Shown here: piece after piece, positions 1 to 8,857 of the stretch
Layout of the letters: each line of letters opens with the position of its first letter
How positions within the stretch are numbered: position 1 is the first letter of the stretch
NCBI RefSeq assembly: GCF_001267535.1
Contig: NZ_JRXE01000002.1
Coordinates: 38,058-93,319, forward strand
DNA length: 55,262 nt
Reading direction: 5' to 3'
Source: Winslowiella iniecta
GTDB lineage: Bacteria; Pseudomonadota; Gammaproteobacteria; Enterobacterales; Enterobacteriaceae
Position numbers and translations under genes: made by a program
Notes under the pieces: generated by a model
What the model saw: the letters and a program-made list of their open reading frames with translations, nothing else
The model's database searches: none
Told to the model about the DNA's origin: nothing

Positions 1-1
1 T

Positions 2-697
2 GCTCAGTCGCTGGCGGCGCATGCCGGGCTGGATGAAGCTGCACAATTACGCTCGCGGCGTATCAGCAGGATAGCCATCGCGCCGCAGCACAGGCGGCGG
101 GGTCTGGGTCGTCAGTTGATCAAACAGAGTCTGGCCAACACCCGTGGGCTGGATTTCCTCTCGGTCAGCTTTGGTTATACCGCAGAGCTTTGGCAGTTCT
201 GGCAGGCCTGTGGATTTCAGTTGGTTCGTATTGGCAGCCAGCGGGAAGCCAGTAGCGGTTGTTATGCGGCCATGGCATTACTGCCGCTGAGCCCTGCGGG
301 CGCTGCGCTGACCGCGCGTGCGGTAAAGCGGCTGGCGCGTGATTACCACTGGCTGCGGCAACATATTGATCAATCTGTCGCGATTGAAATCGATCCGCAG
401 CAGAGCTTTAACGCCGATGACTGGCAGGAAGTGGCCGGGTTCGCTTTTGCCTTTCGTCCGTTTGAAGCCTCCGGGGCGGCACTTGAGCGGTTACTGAGCC
501 TGTCGACACTGGCGCTTCCCGCGTTGCGCGGCACCCTCACTCAGCGTTTAACTGATGCGGAGTTATGCCAGAAGCTGGCTCTGCCCGGACGTAAGTCGCT
601 GATTCAGCGCTGGCGTCAGGAAGCGGGCGAGGCGTTGCTGACCATTGACCCGGCGTGTGCCGAGGCCTGGCGTAAGCGGGTTATCTTGTTGCAATAA
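2..697 (+). CDS. tmcA: tRNA(Met) cytidine acetyltransferase TmcA, C-terminal part (5' truncated by window)
   Basis: The reading frame is open from base 2, so the gene enters from the left edge and only about 231 C-terminal residues are visible (the family is about 670 long). TmcA makes N4-acetylcytidine at the wobble base of elongator tRNA-Met using acetyl-CoA and ATP. The visible part starts inside the GNAT acetyltransferase domain: the acetyl-CoA loop HRRRGLGRQL is near the start, followed by the conserved LDFLSVSFGYT and FWQACGFQLVRIG stretches, with the tRNA-binding tail after them. It ends convergently with ypfN, separated by a long hairpin. The same tmcA-ypfN-dapE neighbourhood occurs in E. 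coli. The helicase domain lies outside the window. Confidence 0.93.
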   Translation, partial: AQSLAAHAGLDEAAQLRSRRISRIAIAPQHRRRGLGRQLIKQSLANTRGLDFLSVSFGYTAELWQFWQACGFQLVRIGSQREASSGCYAAMALLPLSPAGAALTARAVKRLARDYHWLRQHIDQSVAIEIDPQQSFNADDWQEVAGFAFAFRPFEASGAALERLLSLSTLALPALRGTLTQRLTDAELCQKLALPGRKSLIQRWRQEAGEALLTIDPACAEAWRKRVILLQ

Positions 698-708
698 ATC
701 TTGAGTAC

Positions 709-735
709 GGTCCTCTCCCCTTAAGGGAGAGGACC
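709..735. terminator. Perfect 11-bp hairpin between convergent tmcA and ypfN
   Basis: GGTCCTCTCCC (709-719) is fully complementary to GGGAGAGGACC (725-735) with a 5-base loop. There is no U-tract on either side, so it may be a bidirectional transcript end or an RNA-stabilising stem rather than a classical intrinsic terminator. Confidence 0.5.
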
Positions 736-751
736 AACAGGCGCTTAATCA

Positions 752-940
752 CTATTTCTTTTTCGGCCAGTCGTCTTCGTCATCCCATTTATCGTTAAAG
801 TCACGATGCGGTGGTAGTTCAGGTTTGTTATCGAGAAACTTTTTATGATCGATACGCTTCAGATCCTTGTAGACATTCATCAGTACGCCAACCATCAATA
901 CGATAACCAGGATCCACCAATACTCTTTAAACCATTCCAT
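752..940 (-). CDS. ypfN: UPF0370 small membrane protein YpfN
   Basis: A 62-residue protein with one N-terminal membrane segment (about residues 6-24, [18 protein letters not shown]) followed by a charged cytoplasmic tail containing [20 protein letters not shown] and an acidic DDEDDW patch. This matches the YpfN (UPF0370) family in length and sequence; its function is unknown. The start is supported by GGAGAAA about 7 bases upstream. It lies 24 bases downstream of dapE on the same strand and is probably co-transcribed with it, as in E. coli. Confidence 0.92.
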   Translation of the reverse strand: MEWFKEYWWILVIVLMVGVLMNVYKDLKRIDHKKFLDNKPELPPHRDFNDKWDDEDDWPKKK

Positions 941-964
941 GATGCTTTCTCCCCAGCGTCGCGC

Positions 965-2092
965 TTATGCGACCAGCTGTTCCATAATGCGTTGATACAT
1001 GCGGCTTAGCAGTTGCAGATCGGAAGCCTTCACGCATTCGTTGATTTTGTGGATGGTGGCATTCACCGGACCCAGCTCAACAACCTGTGCGCCCATACGA
1101 GCGATAAAGCGACCGTCAGACGTGCCGCCGGTGGTCAGCAACTGCGGCTTAATTTCATTATAGTGCGCAACCGCATTCACTACCGCATCAACCAGCTTAC
1201 CGCGTGAGGTCAGGAACGGCTGACCAGAGAGTTTCCACTCCAGCGTATAGCGCAGCTGATGACGTTGCAGCAACTCTTCCACGCGTTGTTTAATCAGCGC
1301 ATCGGTCAGCTCAGTACTGAAACGGAAGTTGAACTGCACAAACAGCTCGCCGGGAATGACATTGTTGCTGCCGGTGCCTGCCTGCACATTGGCAATCTGC
1401 ATGCTGGTCGCCGGGAAGAATTCATTGCCCTGGTCCCATTCGGTGGCGACCAGCTCATTTAATGCCGGAAGCGCGCGGTGCACCGGATTATCTGCCAGAT
1501 GCGGATAAGCAACGTGCCCCTGCACGCCATGAACCGTCAGGTTGGCGGTAATGGAGCCGCGACGACCATTTTTTACTACGTCACCCACTACTTCGGTGCT
1601 GGAAGGCTCGCCGACCAGGCAGTAGTCGAGGCGTTCTTTACGCGCCATTAGCCTTTCAACGACTTTAACGGTGCCATTAGTGCCGCTGGCTTCTTCATCC
1701 GAGGTGATTAAAAACGCCAGTCGTCCTTTATGATTGGGGTATGCTGCGACAAAGCGCTCGGCTGCCACGACCATGGCCGCCAGCGATCCTTTCATATCCG
1801 CAGTGCCGCGACCAAACAGCATGCCATCGCGAATGGTCGGTTCGAAAGGGGGATTAATCCAGCGGCTGGCATCACCCGTTGGCACCACATCGGTATGGCC
1901 AGCAAACGCCAGCGTTTCACCCTGACCGCGCCATGCCCAAAAATTCAGCGTATCGTCGATGTTCATCGGTTCGATAGTGAAGCCAATCGCCTGCAGGCGC
2001 TCAATCATGATGGCCTGGCATCCGGCATCATCCGGGCTGAGGGAAGGGCGACGAATGAGCTGCTGCGTCAGCTCAATGACCGGACAGAACAT
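965..2092 (-). CDS. dapE: Succinyl-diaminopimelate desuccinylase
   Basis: DapE (375 residues, the family length) hydrolyses N-succinyl-L,L-diaminopimelate to L,L-diaminopimelate and succinate in the lysine and peptidoglycan-precursor pathway of the cytoplasm. It is an M20-family dinuclear zinc enzyme. Visible metal and catalytic residues are H66 and D68 (AGHTDVVP), D99 (GRGTADMKG), E133/E134 (ITSDEEAS), and a C-terminal histidine in ATIHKINE. The dimerisation domain (about 180-290) is inserted in the usual way. GGAGAAG precedes the ATG, and the gene starts 1 base after the yffB stop, so yffB-dapE-ypfN look like one operon. Confidence 0.98.
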   Translation of the reverse strand: MFCPVIELTQQLIRRPSLSPDDAGCQAIMIERLQAIGFTIEPMNIDDTLNFWAWRGQGETLAFAGHTDVVPTGDASRWINPPFEPTIRDGMLFGRGTADMKGSLAAMVVAAERFVAAYPNHKGRLAFLITSDEEASGTNGTVKVVERLMARKERLDYCLVGEPSSTEVVGDVVKNGRRGSITANLTVHGVQGHVAYPHLADNPVHRALPALNELVATEWDQGNEFFPATSMQIANVQAGTGSNNVIPGELFVQFNFRFSTELTDALIKQRVEELLQRHQLRYTLEWKLSGQPFLTSRGKLVDAVVNAVAHYNEIKPQLLTTGGTSDGRFIARMGAQVVELGPVNATIHKINECVKASDLQLLSRMYQRIMEQLVA

Positions 2093-2093
2093 A

Positions 2094-2477
2094 TTATGAC
2101 TTCTCCTGAATAAACTGCTGATAAGTTGCTTCGCTAAAACCCAGCAGCATAGAGCCGCTGGCGTTGCAGAGCAATGGGCGTTTGATGATGGCGGGCTGCT
2201 CCAGCATCAATTCCCGTGCGGCATCCGCGTTATCAATGCTGTCACGTTGCGCTTCCGGTAGTTTACGCCAGGTGGTGCCACGGGTGTTCAGCAATGCGCT
2301 ATAGCCGAGCTTATCAATAAAACGTTGCAGCAGCGCAGCGTCAATACCATCGGCGCGATAGTCATGAAACTGATAGTCAACCTCATGGCTTTCCAGGTAG
2401 CGGCGTGCTTTCTTGATGGTGTCGCAATTTTTAATGCCGTACATTTTCAGGGTTTTTTTCTGATTTGAATCAGCCAT
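2094..2477 (-). CDS. yffB: ArsC/Spx-family thioredoxin-fold protein YffB
   Basis: A 127-residue ArsC-like protein with the motif [17 protein letters not shown] (Cys18) and the family signature [12 protein letters not shown] followed by IIKRPLLC. The family has a thioredoxin fold with a single active cysteine; the E. coli protein binds glutathione but its substrate is unknown. The first ATG (2477) has GGAG about 11 bases upstream; an internal ATG 11 codons later would give a protein closer to the E. coli length. It is the first gene of the yffB-dapE-ypfN run. Confidence 0.92.
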   Translation of the reverse strand: MADSNQKKTLKMYGIKNCDTIKKARRYLESHEVDYQFHDYRADGIDAALLQRFIDKLGYSALLNTRGTTWRKLPEAQRDSIDNADAARELMLEQPAIIKRPLLCNASGSMLLGFSEATYQQFIQEKS

Positions 2478-2649
2478 GGTAGATAATACTCCAGATAATA
2501 ATATGAATTATAGTGTATCAATCTCAGGCTTAATGGTCATGTAATAACGTTATCAGGCAGGGTAATATTATTTGCGACGCGACTCGATTTTTGACTGTTT
2601 ATTAATGAAGTGGCTAATGACGACAGTAAATAGATTGCGGTAGCATTCT

Positions 2650-2728
2650 GTCGGGTGCCTGAAGCTGTTTGCTGCAGGCATTATTCAGGAGCAGACAGAA
2701 GAAGGCCCCAGGTCAATTTTCATTAACC
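2650..2728 (-). ncRNA. sok: Candidate Sok-like antisense RNA, cassette 1
   Basis: The segment around 2713-2729 matches the sok-target region of R1 hok mRNA (AATTTTCATTAACC), and the sequence 5' of it is conserved in all three units. In known systems a short antisense RNA is transcribed leftwards over this part and blocks translation of the leader frame. The promoter could not be identified by eye, so strand and extent follow the family model. Confidence 0.4.
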
Positions 2729-3011
2729 TGAGGCCACTCCTGCACATCCAACAATGTCAGGATAGCCTCTTAACAGCAGATTTGCAATGTAGGTTAAGAT
2801 GCCAAAAAAATATTTATTACCACGGCTGATTGTGCTTTGTCTGACAATACTGGCCAGCCTGTGGTTGATACGTGACAGTCTGTGCGAAGTCCGTATTACT
2901 CATGGCAGTAATGAATATGCGGCGTTCTTAAACTACGAAGTTAAGCGCTAACCGCGGGCGGGGGAAACCCCGCCTGATTATTGTGGGTGTCGGGGCTTCG
3001 GGCACCCTTTT
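2653..3011 (+). ncRNA. hok mRNA folding elements of cassette 1 (tac, fbi and terminator)
   Basis: The 5' segment GGGTGCCTGAAGC (2653-2665) can pair with GCTTCGGGCACCC (2995-3007) over 13 bases with one G-U wobble. This is the long-range tac-fbi closure that keeps full-length hok mRNA translationally silent in known systems. The same 3' segment also forms a local hairpin (GGGTGTC with GGCACCC) followed by TTTT, which would serve as the terminator. Equivalent pairs lie at 3141-3153 with 3481-3493 and at 3625-3637 with 3966-3978. The transcript ends are inferred. Confidence 0.6.
2799..2951 (+). CDS. hok: Hok/Gef-family type I toxin, copy 1 (intact frame, weakened ribosome-binding site)
   Basis: A 50-residue membrane toxin. 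A short basic N-terminus (MPKKY) is followed by a hydrophobic segment (LLPRLIVLCLTILASLWLI, about residues 6-24) and the Hok C-terminal signature RDSLCEVRITHG...EYAAFLNYEVK, including the conserved LCE cysteine and the AAF-x2-YE motif. Hok proteins insert in the inner membrane and collapse the membrane potential. The frame is intact, but the sequence before the ATG reads TGTAGGTTAAG, where copies 2 and 3 have TGGAGGTTAAG, so the Shine-Dalgarno core is damaged. The same G-to-T change puts a TAG right behind an upstream in-frame ATG that stays open in the other copies. Confidence 0.88.
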   Translation: MPKKYLLPRLIVLCLTILASLWLIRDSLCEVRITHGSNEYAAFLNYEVKR

Positions 3012-3137
3012 AAATTATTATTGATTTATTTACCGTCAGTTTTTTTGTGGCGGCTAATAATTCCGGGTTGCCGCAGGTTTTTGCTATTTACCCGCAAACC
3101 ACTAATGACGGGGATGAAAAGTTTGCGGTAGCATTCT

Positions 3138-3216
3138 GTCGGGTGCCTGAAGCTGTTTGTTGCAGGCATTATTCAGGAGCAGACAGAAGAAGGCCCCGGG
3201 TCAATTTTCATTAACC
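3138..3216 (-). ncRNA. sok: Candidate Sok-like antisense RNA, cassette 2
   Basis: Same conserved sok-target segment as cassette 1 (TCAATTTTCATTAACCT at 3201-3217). The antisense strand and limits are inferred from the family model. Confidence 0.35.
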
Positions 3217-3285
3217 TGAGGCCACTCCTGAACACCAACAATGTCAGGATAGCCTCTTAACAGCAGATTTGCAATGGAGGTTAAG

Positions 3286-3437
3286 ATGCCAAAAAATATT
3301 TATTACCACGGCTGATTGTGCTTTGTCTGACAATACTGGCCAGTCTGTGGTTGATACGTGGCAGTCTGTGCGAAGTCCGTATTACTCATGGCAGTAATGA
3401 ATATGCGGCGTTCTTAAACTACGAAGTTAAGCGCTAA
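3286..3437 (+). pseudogene. hok: Hok-family toxin, copy 2, frameshifted in an A-tract
   Basis: This copy has only six A residues after ATGCC where copies 1 and 3 have seven. The single-base loss shifts the frame at codon 4 and gives MPKNIYYHG followed by a stop. Downstream of the shift the remaining Hok sequence is preserved, with one Asp-to-Gly change (RGSLCEV instead of RDSLCEV), so the gene was recently intact. The Shine-Dalgarno (GGAGG, 5 bases before the ATG) is good. Because the lesion is in a homopolymer next to the start codon, slippage could restore the frame. Confidence 0.88.
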
Positions 3438-3621
3438 CCGCGGGCGGGGGAAACCCCGCCTGATTATTGTGGGTGTCGGGGCTTCGGGCACCCTTTTAAA
3501 TATTATTGATTTATTTACCGTCAGGTTGTGAGTGGCGGTAAATAACTCGGGTTGCCGCAGGTTTTTGCTATTTAGCCACAAACCACTAATGACGGGGATG
3601 AAAAGTTTGCGGTAGCATTCT

Positions 3622-3700
3622 GTCGGGTGCCTGAGGCTGTTTGCTGCAGGCATTATTCAGGAGCAGACAGAAGAAGGCCCCAGGTCAATTTTCATTAACC
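3622..3700 (-). ncRNA. sok: Candidate Sok-like antisense RNA, cassette 3
   Basis: Same conserved sok-target segment (TCAATTTTCATTAACCT at 3685-3701) upstream of the intact third hok copy. Extent inferred from the family model. Confidence 0.4.
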
Positions 3701-3769
3701 TGAGGCCACTCCTGCACAACCACAATGTCAGGATAGCCTCTTAACAGCAGATTTGCAATGGAGGTTAAG

Positions 3770-3922
3770 ATGCCAAAAAAATATTTATTACCACGGCTGA
3801 TTGTGCTTTGTCTGACAATGCTGGCCAGCCTGTGGTTGATACGTGACAGTCTGTGCGAGGTGCGTATTACTCATGGCAGTAATGAATATGCGGCGTTCTT
3901 AAACTACGAAGTTAAGCGCTAA
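3770..3922 (+). CDS. hok: Hok/Gef-family type I toxin, copy 3 (fully intact)
   Basis: A 50-residue Hok protein differing from copy 1 by one residue (LTMLAS instead of LTILAS). It has seven A residues after ATGCC, a strong GGAGG Shine-Dalgarno 5 bases before the ATG, a hydrophobic membrane segment, and the LCEVRITHG and AAFLNYE signatures. It is the only one of the three copies with both an intact frame and an intact ribosome-binding site, so it is the likely functional toxin gene. A GCGGGG-type stem and the GCTTCGGGCACCC fold-back/terminator follow it. Confidence 0.92.
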   Translation: MPKKYLLPRLIVLCLTMLASLWLIRDSLCEVRITHGSNEYAAFLNYEVKR

Positions 3923-4009
3923 CCGCAGGCGGGGAAAACCCCGCCTGTTTATTGTGGGTGTCGGGGCTTCGGGCACCCTTTATTATATTTCATTTAAATA
4001 ATGTTAATG

Positions 4010-4447
4010 CTAATTAATAAAGCCGCCCGCGCGCAGGCGAATAATCGTGTTGTCCGGTGCGTAAACCATAGCAGTATTCAGCGGGTGAAAATTAAGATGC
4101 TGATAAAATTCTGTTTTATCCAGCATGGCGTAAATAATAACTTTGCCAAACGGTGAAAGTGTATCAAGAATCGACTGCATCAATTGCCGTCCGTAGCCTT
4201 TCCCCTGGAATGCCGGATCGATAACCACATCAGAAAGATAAGAACTCCAGGTCAGATCACTGATTGCATGGGCAGTTGCCATCAACTTACCTTCATTAAA
4301 GCCAAACCAGCTGAACTGACTGTGTTGATAAGCACGCTTTAAGCTGGTGATGTCACGAGCACCAAGGCCGGCTTTTTCAATCAGCTCTGCCAGTTCCTGC
4401 CAGTTAACCATCGGATTATCATTCTGGGTTAAAAGTACAAAACTCAT
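4010..4447 (-). CDS. GNAT-family N-acetyltransferase
   Basis: A 145-residue GNAT protein. The acetyl-CoA pyrophosphate-binding motif FQGKGYGRQL follows the typical strand SDVVIDPA in the middle of the protein, and the C-terminal half has the usual YQHLNFHPL element. The substrate is unknown. I chose the ATG at 4447 because AGGA lies 8 bases upstream; an ATG 3 codons earlier (4456) sits directly on that Shine-Dalgarno. The gene lies between the hok array and ypfM, where E. coli has no such gene, so it may belong to the accessory insertion. Confidence 0.85.
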   Translation of the reverse strand: MSFVLLTQNDNPMVNWQELAELIEKAGLGARDITSLKRAYQHSQFSWFGFNEGKLMATAHAISDLTWSSYLSDVVIDPAFQGKGYGRQLMQSILDTLSPFGKVIIYAMLDKTEFYQHLNFHPLNTAMVYAPDNTIIRLRAGGFIN

Positions 4448-4636
4448 TATTATCATCCTTATATTTTTAATGGGATGGCATAATTAATCACTGATTTAGC
4501 AACTTTATTCAACTGTAAATTTACGACGAGTAAAATTTATTGTGCTGATTGATATGACAGTATCATTATCTTTCTGAATACATTTTCCTGAACAAAAAAT
4601 AAGCGTATACTGGCCTCAATTATAAGAGAGGCTATC

Positions 4637-4696
4637 ATGATCGATTTGGAACTGGGGAACTGGAAAGACTTTATCGAAGCAATGTTACGTAAGTAA
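4637..4696 (+). CDS. ypfM: Very small protein YpfM (19 residues)
   Basis: ATG at 4637 encodes MIDLELGNWKDFIEAMLRK and stops at TAA (4694-4696). It matches E. coli YpfM (also 19 residues, ELGNWKDFIEVMLRK) almost perfectly and sits at the same place beside acrD. A GAGAGG Shine-Dalgarno precedes the start. Its function is unknown. The sequence conservation across a divergence that has altered the surrounding DNA indicates real coding. Confidence 0.9.
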   Translation: MIDLELGNWKDFIEAMLRK

Positions 4697-4761
4697 GCGA
4701 TTCTTTAAGAAACGCGGCGACAGTATCCATTGCTCAATGCTCTGACCATAAGTCAATATAA

Positions 4762-4791
4762 TAAAGGCAGCCAGATTGTTGGCTGCCTTTA
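4762..4791. terminator. Bidirectional terminator between ypfM and acrD
   Basis: TAAAGGCAGCCA (4762-4773) pairs perfectly with TGGCTGCCTTTA (4780-4791). T-rich sequence flanks it on the minus-strand side (TTTATTATAT), fitting an intrinsic terminator for acrD just below its stop codon and possibly for ypfM. Confidence 0.75.
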
Positions 4792-4796
4792 TACTG

Positions 4797-7700
4797 TCAG
4801 GGTCTGACTTTCTCTTTTAGCGGAAAGCGTTGCCGTACCACCACAAAGAACAACGGCACAAAGAAGATCGCCAGAATGGTGGCGGAAATCATACCGCCCA
4901 TTACCCCGGTGCCAACCGCATGCTGGCTGCCCGAACCTGCGCCATGACTGATCGCCATCGGCAATACGCCAAAGATAAAGGCCAGTGACGTCATCAGAAT
5001 CGGACGCAGTCGCTGACGTGAGGCCTCCAGCGTTGACTCAATTAAATCGCGCCCCCTGGTATTCATTTCATTGGCAAATTCGACGATCAGAATCGCGTTC
5101 TTCGCCGACAAACCAATTACCGTTAGCAGTCCAACCTGAAAATAGACATCGTTTTCCAGCCCGCGCATCCAGGTGGCCACCAGCGCGCCAAATACCCCGA
5201 GCGGCACCACCAACATTACCGAGAACGGGATAGACCAGCTTTCATAAAGTGCTGCCAGACAGAGGAACACCACCAGTAATGAGATGGCGTACAAGGCCGG
5301 AGCCTGCGAGCCGGAAAGGCGCTCCTGATAAGAGGCACCGGTCCACTCAAAACCCACGCCCAGTGGCAGCTGGCTGACCAGTTTTTCCATTACATCCATT
5401 GCCGTGCCGGTACTGACACCACTAGCCGCCTCGCCGACAATTTCCAGCGCAGAATAGCCATTATAGCGTTCAAGCCGCGGGGAACCTGTTTCCCACGAGG
5501 TTTTGGCAAAGGCGGTAAATGGCACCATGCCGCCAGCACTGTTGCGCACATACCATTTGCTGATGTCGTCAGGCAACATGCGGAATTTTGCGGCAGCCTG
5601 CACATATACTTTTTTTACCCGACCACGGTCGAGGAAGTCGTTGACGTAGGTCGAGCCCCAGCCGGTTTTCAGTGTATCGTTAATATCATCAAGCGAGACG
5701 CCCAGCGCCTGCGCTTTACGCTGATCGATATCAATACGTAATTGCGGACTGTCATCTAACCCGTTGTGGCGAACGCGCGCCAGATCCGGATGGTTACCTG
5801 CCATTTCCAGCAGCCGATCGCGCATCTGCATCAGTTTGTCATGACCCATTCCCGCGTGATCCTGTAGTTCCATATCAAAACCGGCAGAGTTACCCATTCC
5901 GGTAATTGCTGGCGGGCTGCTGGCAATCACGCGCGCTTCGTTTATCTTGCTGAACGCCTGGGTGGCACGTTCGATAATAGCAAAAGAGGTGCGCTCAGCG
6001 CCGGGGCGCTGTTCCCAGTCTTTCAGGCGCACAAACAGACGCGCAACGTTCTGCCCGTTGCCACCGGGGCCGGAGCCAACGGTGGCGAACACCGACTGAA
6101 CATTATCCTGCTCCTGAGTCATATAATAGTGCTCAACCTTTTGCACCACTTTCAGCGTTTGTTGCTGGGTAGAACCTGGAGGGAGCTGAACCTGAGTGGT
6201 AAACACGCCGCGATCCTCCAGCGGCAGAAACGACCCCGGCAAGCGCATAAACAGCAACGCCATGATGCCGATAATGGCGATATAGAGCAGCATCCAGCGG
6301 CCGCTTTTCAGTAAAATTTTGGCTACGCCGCGCTCATAACGTTCGCTGCTACTGTTGAATTTTCGGTTAAACCAGCCAAAAAAGCCCCGTCGGCCATGAT
6401 GATGGCCTTTAGCCAGAGGCTTGAGCATAGTGGCGCAGAGTGCCGGAGTCAGTACCATCGCCACCAGTACCGACAGCACCATTGCGGCGACAATGGTTAT
6501 TGAGAACTGGCGATAGATAGCGCCGGTTGTGCCGCCAAAAAATGCCATCGGCACAAATACAGCCGACAGCACCAGTGCAATCCCGACCAGTGCGCTCTGC
6601 ATCTGGCCCATTGATTTTCGTGTCGCTTCGCGCGGCGACAGGCCTTCTTCACTCATTATTCGTTCAACGTTTTCCACCACAACAATGGCATCGTCGACCA
6701 GCAACCCTATCGCCAGTACCATGGCAAACATGGTCAGAGTGTTGATACTGAAGCCGCAGATATACAGCACCGAGAAAGTACCCAGCAGCACCACCGGTAC
6801 AGCAATCGTCGGGATAAGCGTGGCGCGGAAATTCTGTAAAAACAGATACATCACCAGAAACACCAGCAGTACCGCTTCAAACAGGGTTTTCACCACATCG
6901 TGAATCGAGGCGGTAACGAACGGCGTGGTTTCATAGGCCACTTTGGCTTCCAGCCCGTGCGGGAAAAAGTGGGAAAGCTCTTCGATACGCGCGCGGACCA
7001 GCTTGTCAGTTTCCAGTTCATTGGCACCTGAAGCCAGTTTAACCCCCAGCCCGGACGCGGCCTGGCCGTTATAACGGCTGAGATAGTCATATTTTTCCGC
7101 GCCTAATTGCACTTCGGCGACATCGCCGAGCGTCACCACCGAGCCATTCTGATTGGTACGCAGCGTAATCGCTTTAAACTGCTCCGGCGTTTGCAGTAAT
7201 GACTGAGAATTTATCGTGGCATTCAGCGCCTGATTATCGACTGATGGCGTTCCACCGACCTGGCCGACGGCAATCTGGCTGTTCTGCGAGCTGATGGCGT
7301 TAACCACATCCTCGGTGGTCAGGGAATAGTTAATCAGTTTGTTTGGATCCAGCCAGATACGCATAGCATATTGTGAACCGTAGGCATCAACCTGGCCGAC
7401 GCCGCTGATGCGGCTTAATGGATCCTGGATGTTACTGGCAACATAATCCGCAATATCTTGCTTATCCATACTGCCGTCGGTAGAGACGAAAGCCAGCATC
7501 AAAATATTGGTGTCGCCAGTTTTGTTAACCGTTACCCCTTGTTGCTGAACATCCTGCGGCAGTTTACGTAAGGCGGACTGGAGCTGGTTTTGCACCTGCT
7601 GACGTGCTTCATCCGGATTGGTTCCGGCATCAAAAGTCAGTGTAATCGTCGCCTGGCCGGTGTTACTGCTTTGCGAAGACATATACATCAGATTATCGAT

Positions 7701-7913
7701 GCCGGTCATGCTCTGTTCGATAACCTGAGTGACCGTGTTCTCCAGCGTTTGCGCTGAAGCGCCAGGATAGTTGGCGGTAATACGCACATTAGGCGGCGCG
7801 AGATCAGGATATTGCTCAACGGGAAGTGACATGATCGACAAGACGCCGGTCAGACACATAATGATCGCCAAAACCCAGGCAAAAATCGGGCGATCAATAA
7901 AGAAATTCGCCAT
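4797..7913 (-). CDS. acrD: RND-family multidrug efflux pump AcrD
   Basis: A 1038-residue HAE-1 RND transporter, the family length, working as a proton-driven trimer in the inner membrane with a periplasmic adaptor and TolC. It starts with [17 protein letters not shown] and carries the TM4 proton-relay pair in [18 protein letters not shown]; twelve membrane segments flank two large periplasmic loops. AcrD exports aminoglycosides and other polar amphiphiles in E. coli. Assignment as AcrD rather than AcrB rests on the flanking genes (ypfM on one side, narQ on the other) as well as sequence. GAGGAG precedes the ATG. It is preceded on the same strand by narP (230 bp gap). Confidence 0.9.
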   Translation of the reverse strand: MANFFIDRPIFAWVLAIIMCLTGVLSIMSLPVEQYPDLAPPNVRITANYPGASAQTLENTVTQVIEQSMTGIDNLMYMSSQSSNTGQATITLTFDAGTNPDEARQQVQNQLQSALRKLPQDVQQQGVTVNKTGDTNILMLAFVSTDGSMDKQDIADYVASNIQDPLSRISGVGQVDAYGSQYAMRIWLDPNKLINYSLTTEDVVNAISSQNSQIAVGQVGGTPSVDNQALNATINSQSLLQTPEQFKAITLRTNQNGSVVTLGDVAEVQLGAEKYDYLSRYNGQAASGLGVKLASGANELETDKLVRARIEELSHFFPHGLEAKVAYETTPFVTASIHDVVKTLFEAVLLVFLVMYLFLQNFRATLIPTIAVPVVLLGTFSVLYICGFSINTLTMFAMVLAIGLLVDDAIVVVENVERIMSEEGLSPREATRKSMGQMQSALVGIALVLSAVFVPMAFFGGTTGAIYRQFSITIVAAMVLSVLVAMVLTPALCATMLKPLAKGHHHGRRGFFGWFNRKFNSSSERYERGVAKILLKSGRWMLLYIAIIGIMALLFMRLPGSFLPLEDRGVFTTQVQLPPGSTQQQTLKVVQKVEHYYMTQEQDNVQSVFATVGSGPGGNGQNVARLFVRLKDWEQRPGAERTSFAIIERATQAFSKINEARVIASSPPAITGMGNSAGFDMELQDHAGMGHDKLMQMRDRLLEMAGNHPDLARVRHNGLDDSPQLRIDIDQRKAQALGVSLDDINDTLKTGWGSTYVNDFLDRGRVKKVYVQAAAKFRMLPDDISKWYVRNSAGGMVPFTAFAKTSWETGSPRLERYNGYSALEIVGEAASGVSTGTAMDVMEKLVSQLPLGVGFEWTGASYQERLSGSQAPALYAISLLVVFLCLAALYESWSIPFSVMLVVPLGVFGALVATWMRGLENDVYFQVGLLTVIGLSAKNAILIVEFANEMNTRGRDLIESTLEASRQRLRPILMTSLAFIFGVLPMAISHGAGSGSQHAVGTGVMGGMISATILAIFFVPLFFVVVRQRFPLKEKVRP

Positions 7914-8143
7914 CGAATCAGAGCTCCTCAGCAGCGTTTCGTCAAAATTAGCAGAAAAAAACGCCAGCGATGCTCTGATTGGCGAAGGGATTAAATGACT
8001 TGCCGGGTAAATTTATCTGTTGTTTCAAGCCGCTCCGGCAGTAATTCACTTTACCCGTAGCGGATTGAAGAATCGTGGAGAAATTAAGGAGAAAATGTAA
8101 ATAATCGTCGTAAAGCTCGACGGACAGTTTCTCTACAACATAT

Positions 8144-8776
8144 TCAGCTATTTTTGCTCTCAAGATAAAGCACTGTCGCCGCGACGCGTGAACGGACATT
8201 CAGTTTGCGCAGCAAATTGCGGATATGCACTTTTACCGTCTCTTCGGAGATATGTAACGTCACTGCGACCTCTTTATTTGACATGCCACGCGCCACTTCC
8301 TGCAACACATCCAGTTCGCGCTCGGTCAGTGAGGCAAAAGGGTTGGAGCTGAATTCACGCCCGGACAGATAATCACTGACCGCGTCGCTGAAAACCTTTT
8401 GCCCCTGTGCGCCTTGCAAAATTTGTTTCAGCAGCTGTTCTGGCTCGCTGTCTTTCAGTAAATAGCCATCGGCTCCGGCATCCACCAACGTATAAATATC
8501 ATTGCGGGCATCAGAAACCGTCAGAATCAGAATACGCGAGCCGATCGCTTCCTGGCGCAACGCTTTCAGCGTATCGAGGCCGGACAAACCTTTCATATTT
8601 AAATCGAGCAGGATTAAATCGGGCGCCAGACGGCGTGCTTGTGCAACAGCTTCGCTGCCATTGCTGGCTTCAGAGACCACGCTAAATTGTGGTTCCAGCT
8701 CCAGTAACTGACGAATACCACGACGCATAAGCGGATGGTCATCGACGATCATCACGGTGATGTTGTTGCGTTCCAT
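8144..8776 (-). CDS. narP: Nitrate/nitrite response regulator NarP
   Basis: A 210-residue NarL/FixJ-family response regulator. The receiver domain (1-125) has the acidic pair D12/D13, the phosphoacceptor D58 (LILLDLNMKG) and K108 (LLKDSEP). The C-terminal LuxR-type helix-turn-helix (about 145-205) contains LTERELDVLQEVARGMSNKEVA and TVKVHIRNLLRKLNVRSR. The stretch DDHPLMRRGIRQLLEL and the DNA-binding helix match NarP better than NarL from memory. It lies 81 bp downstream of narQ on the same strand, so the two form a cognate sensor-regulator unit. In E. coli narP is elsewhere on the chromosome. Confidence 0.88.
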   Translation of the reverse strand: MERNNITVMIVDDHPLMRRGIRQLLELEPQFSVVSEASNGSEAVAQARRLAPDLILLDLNMKGLSGLDTLKALRQEAIGSRILILTVSDARNDIYTLVDAGADGYLLKDSEPEQLLKQILQGAQGQKVFSDAVSDYLSGREFSSNPFASLTERELDVLQEVARGMSNKEVAVTLHISEETVKVHIRNLLRKLNVRSRVAATVLYLESKNS

Positions 8777-8857
8777 TAAATGGGCTCCCTGTGCAAAATT
8801 CCCGATGGGAAAATATCTGGCAAATAAAATCGGCTGTTAACGGCCAGTAACTCTGTT

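Larger units (their letters stand above)
2635..3982 (+). repeat. Tandem array of three hok/sok-type cassettes, unit about 485 bp
   Basis: Three near-identical direct repeats start at TTGCGGTAGCATTCTGTCGGG (2635, 3123, 3607); the hok start codons are 487 and 484 bp apart. Each unit carries a 5' tac-like segment, a sok-target-like segment (TCAATTTTCATTAACCT), a conserved AGGATAGCCTCTTA leader box, a 50-codon hok frame, a GGCGGGG-GAAA-CCCCGCC-type stem and a 3' fold-back/terminator segment. The whole layout matches the classical R1 plasmid hok mRNA. The units differ by point changes and small indels, so the duplication is not very recent, or it is decaying. Confidence 0.93.

Noticed and set aside
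3414-3653. Minus-strand 79-codon frame across the hok array
   Set aside because: It is antisense to the hok repeats and their spacer, matches no protein family and is explained by the repeat structure.
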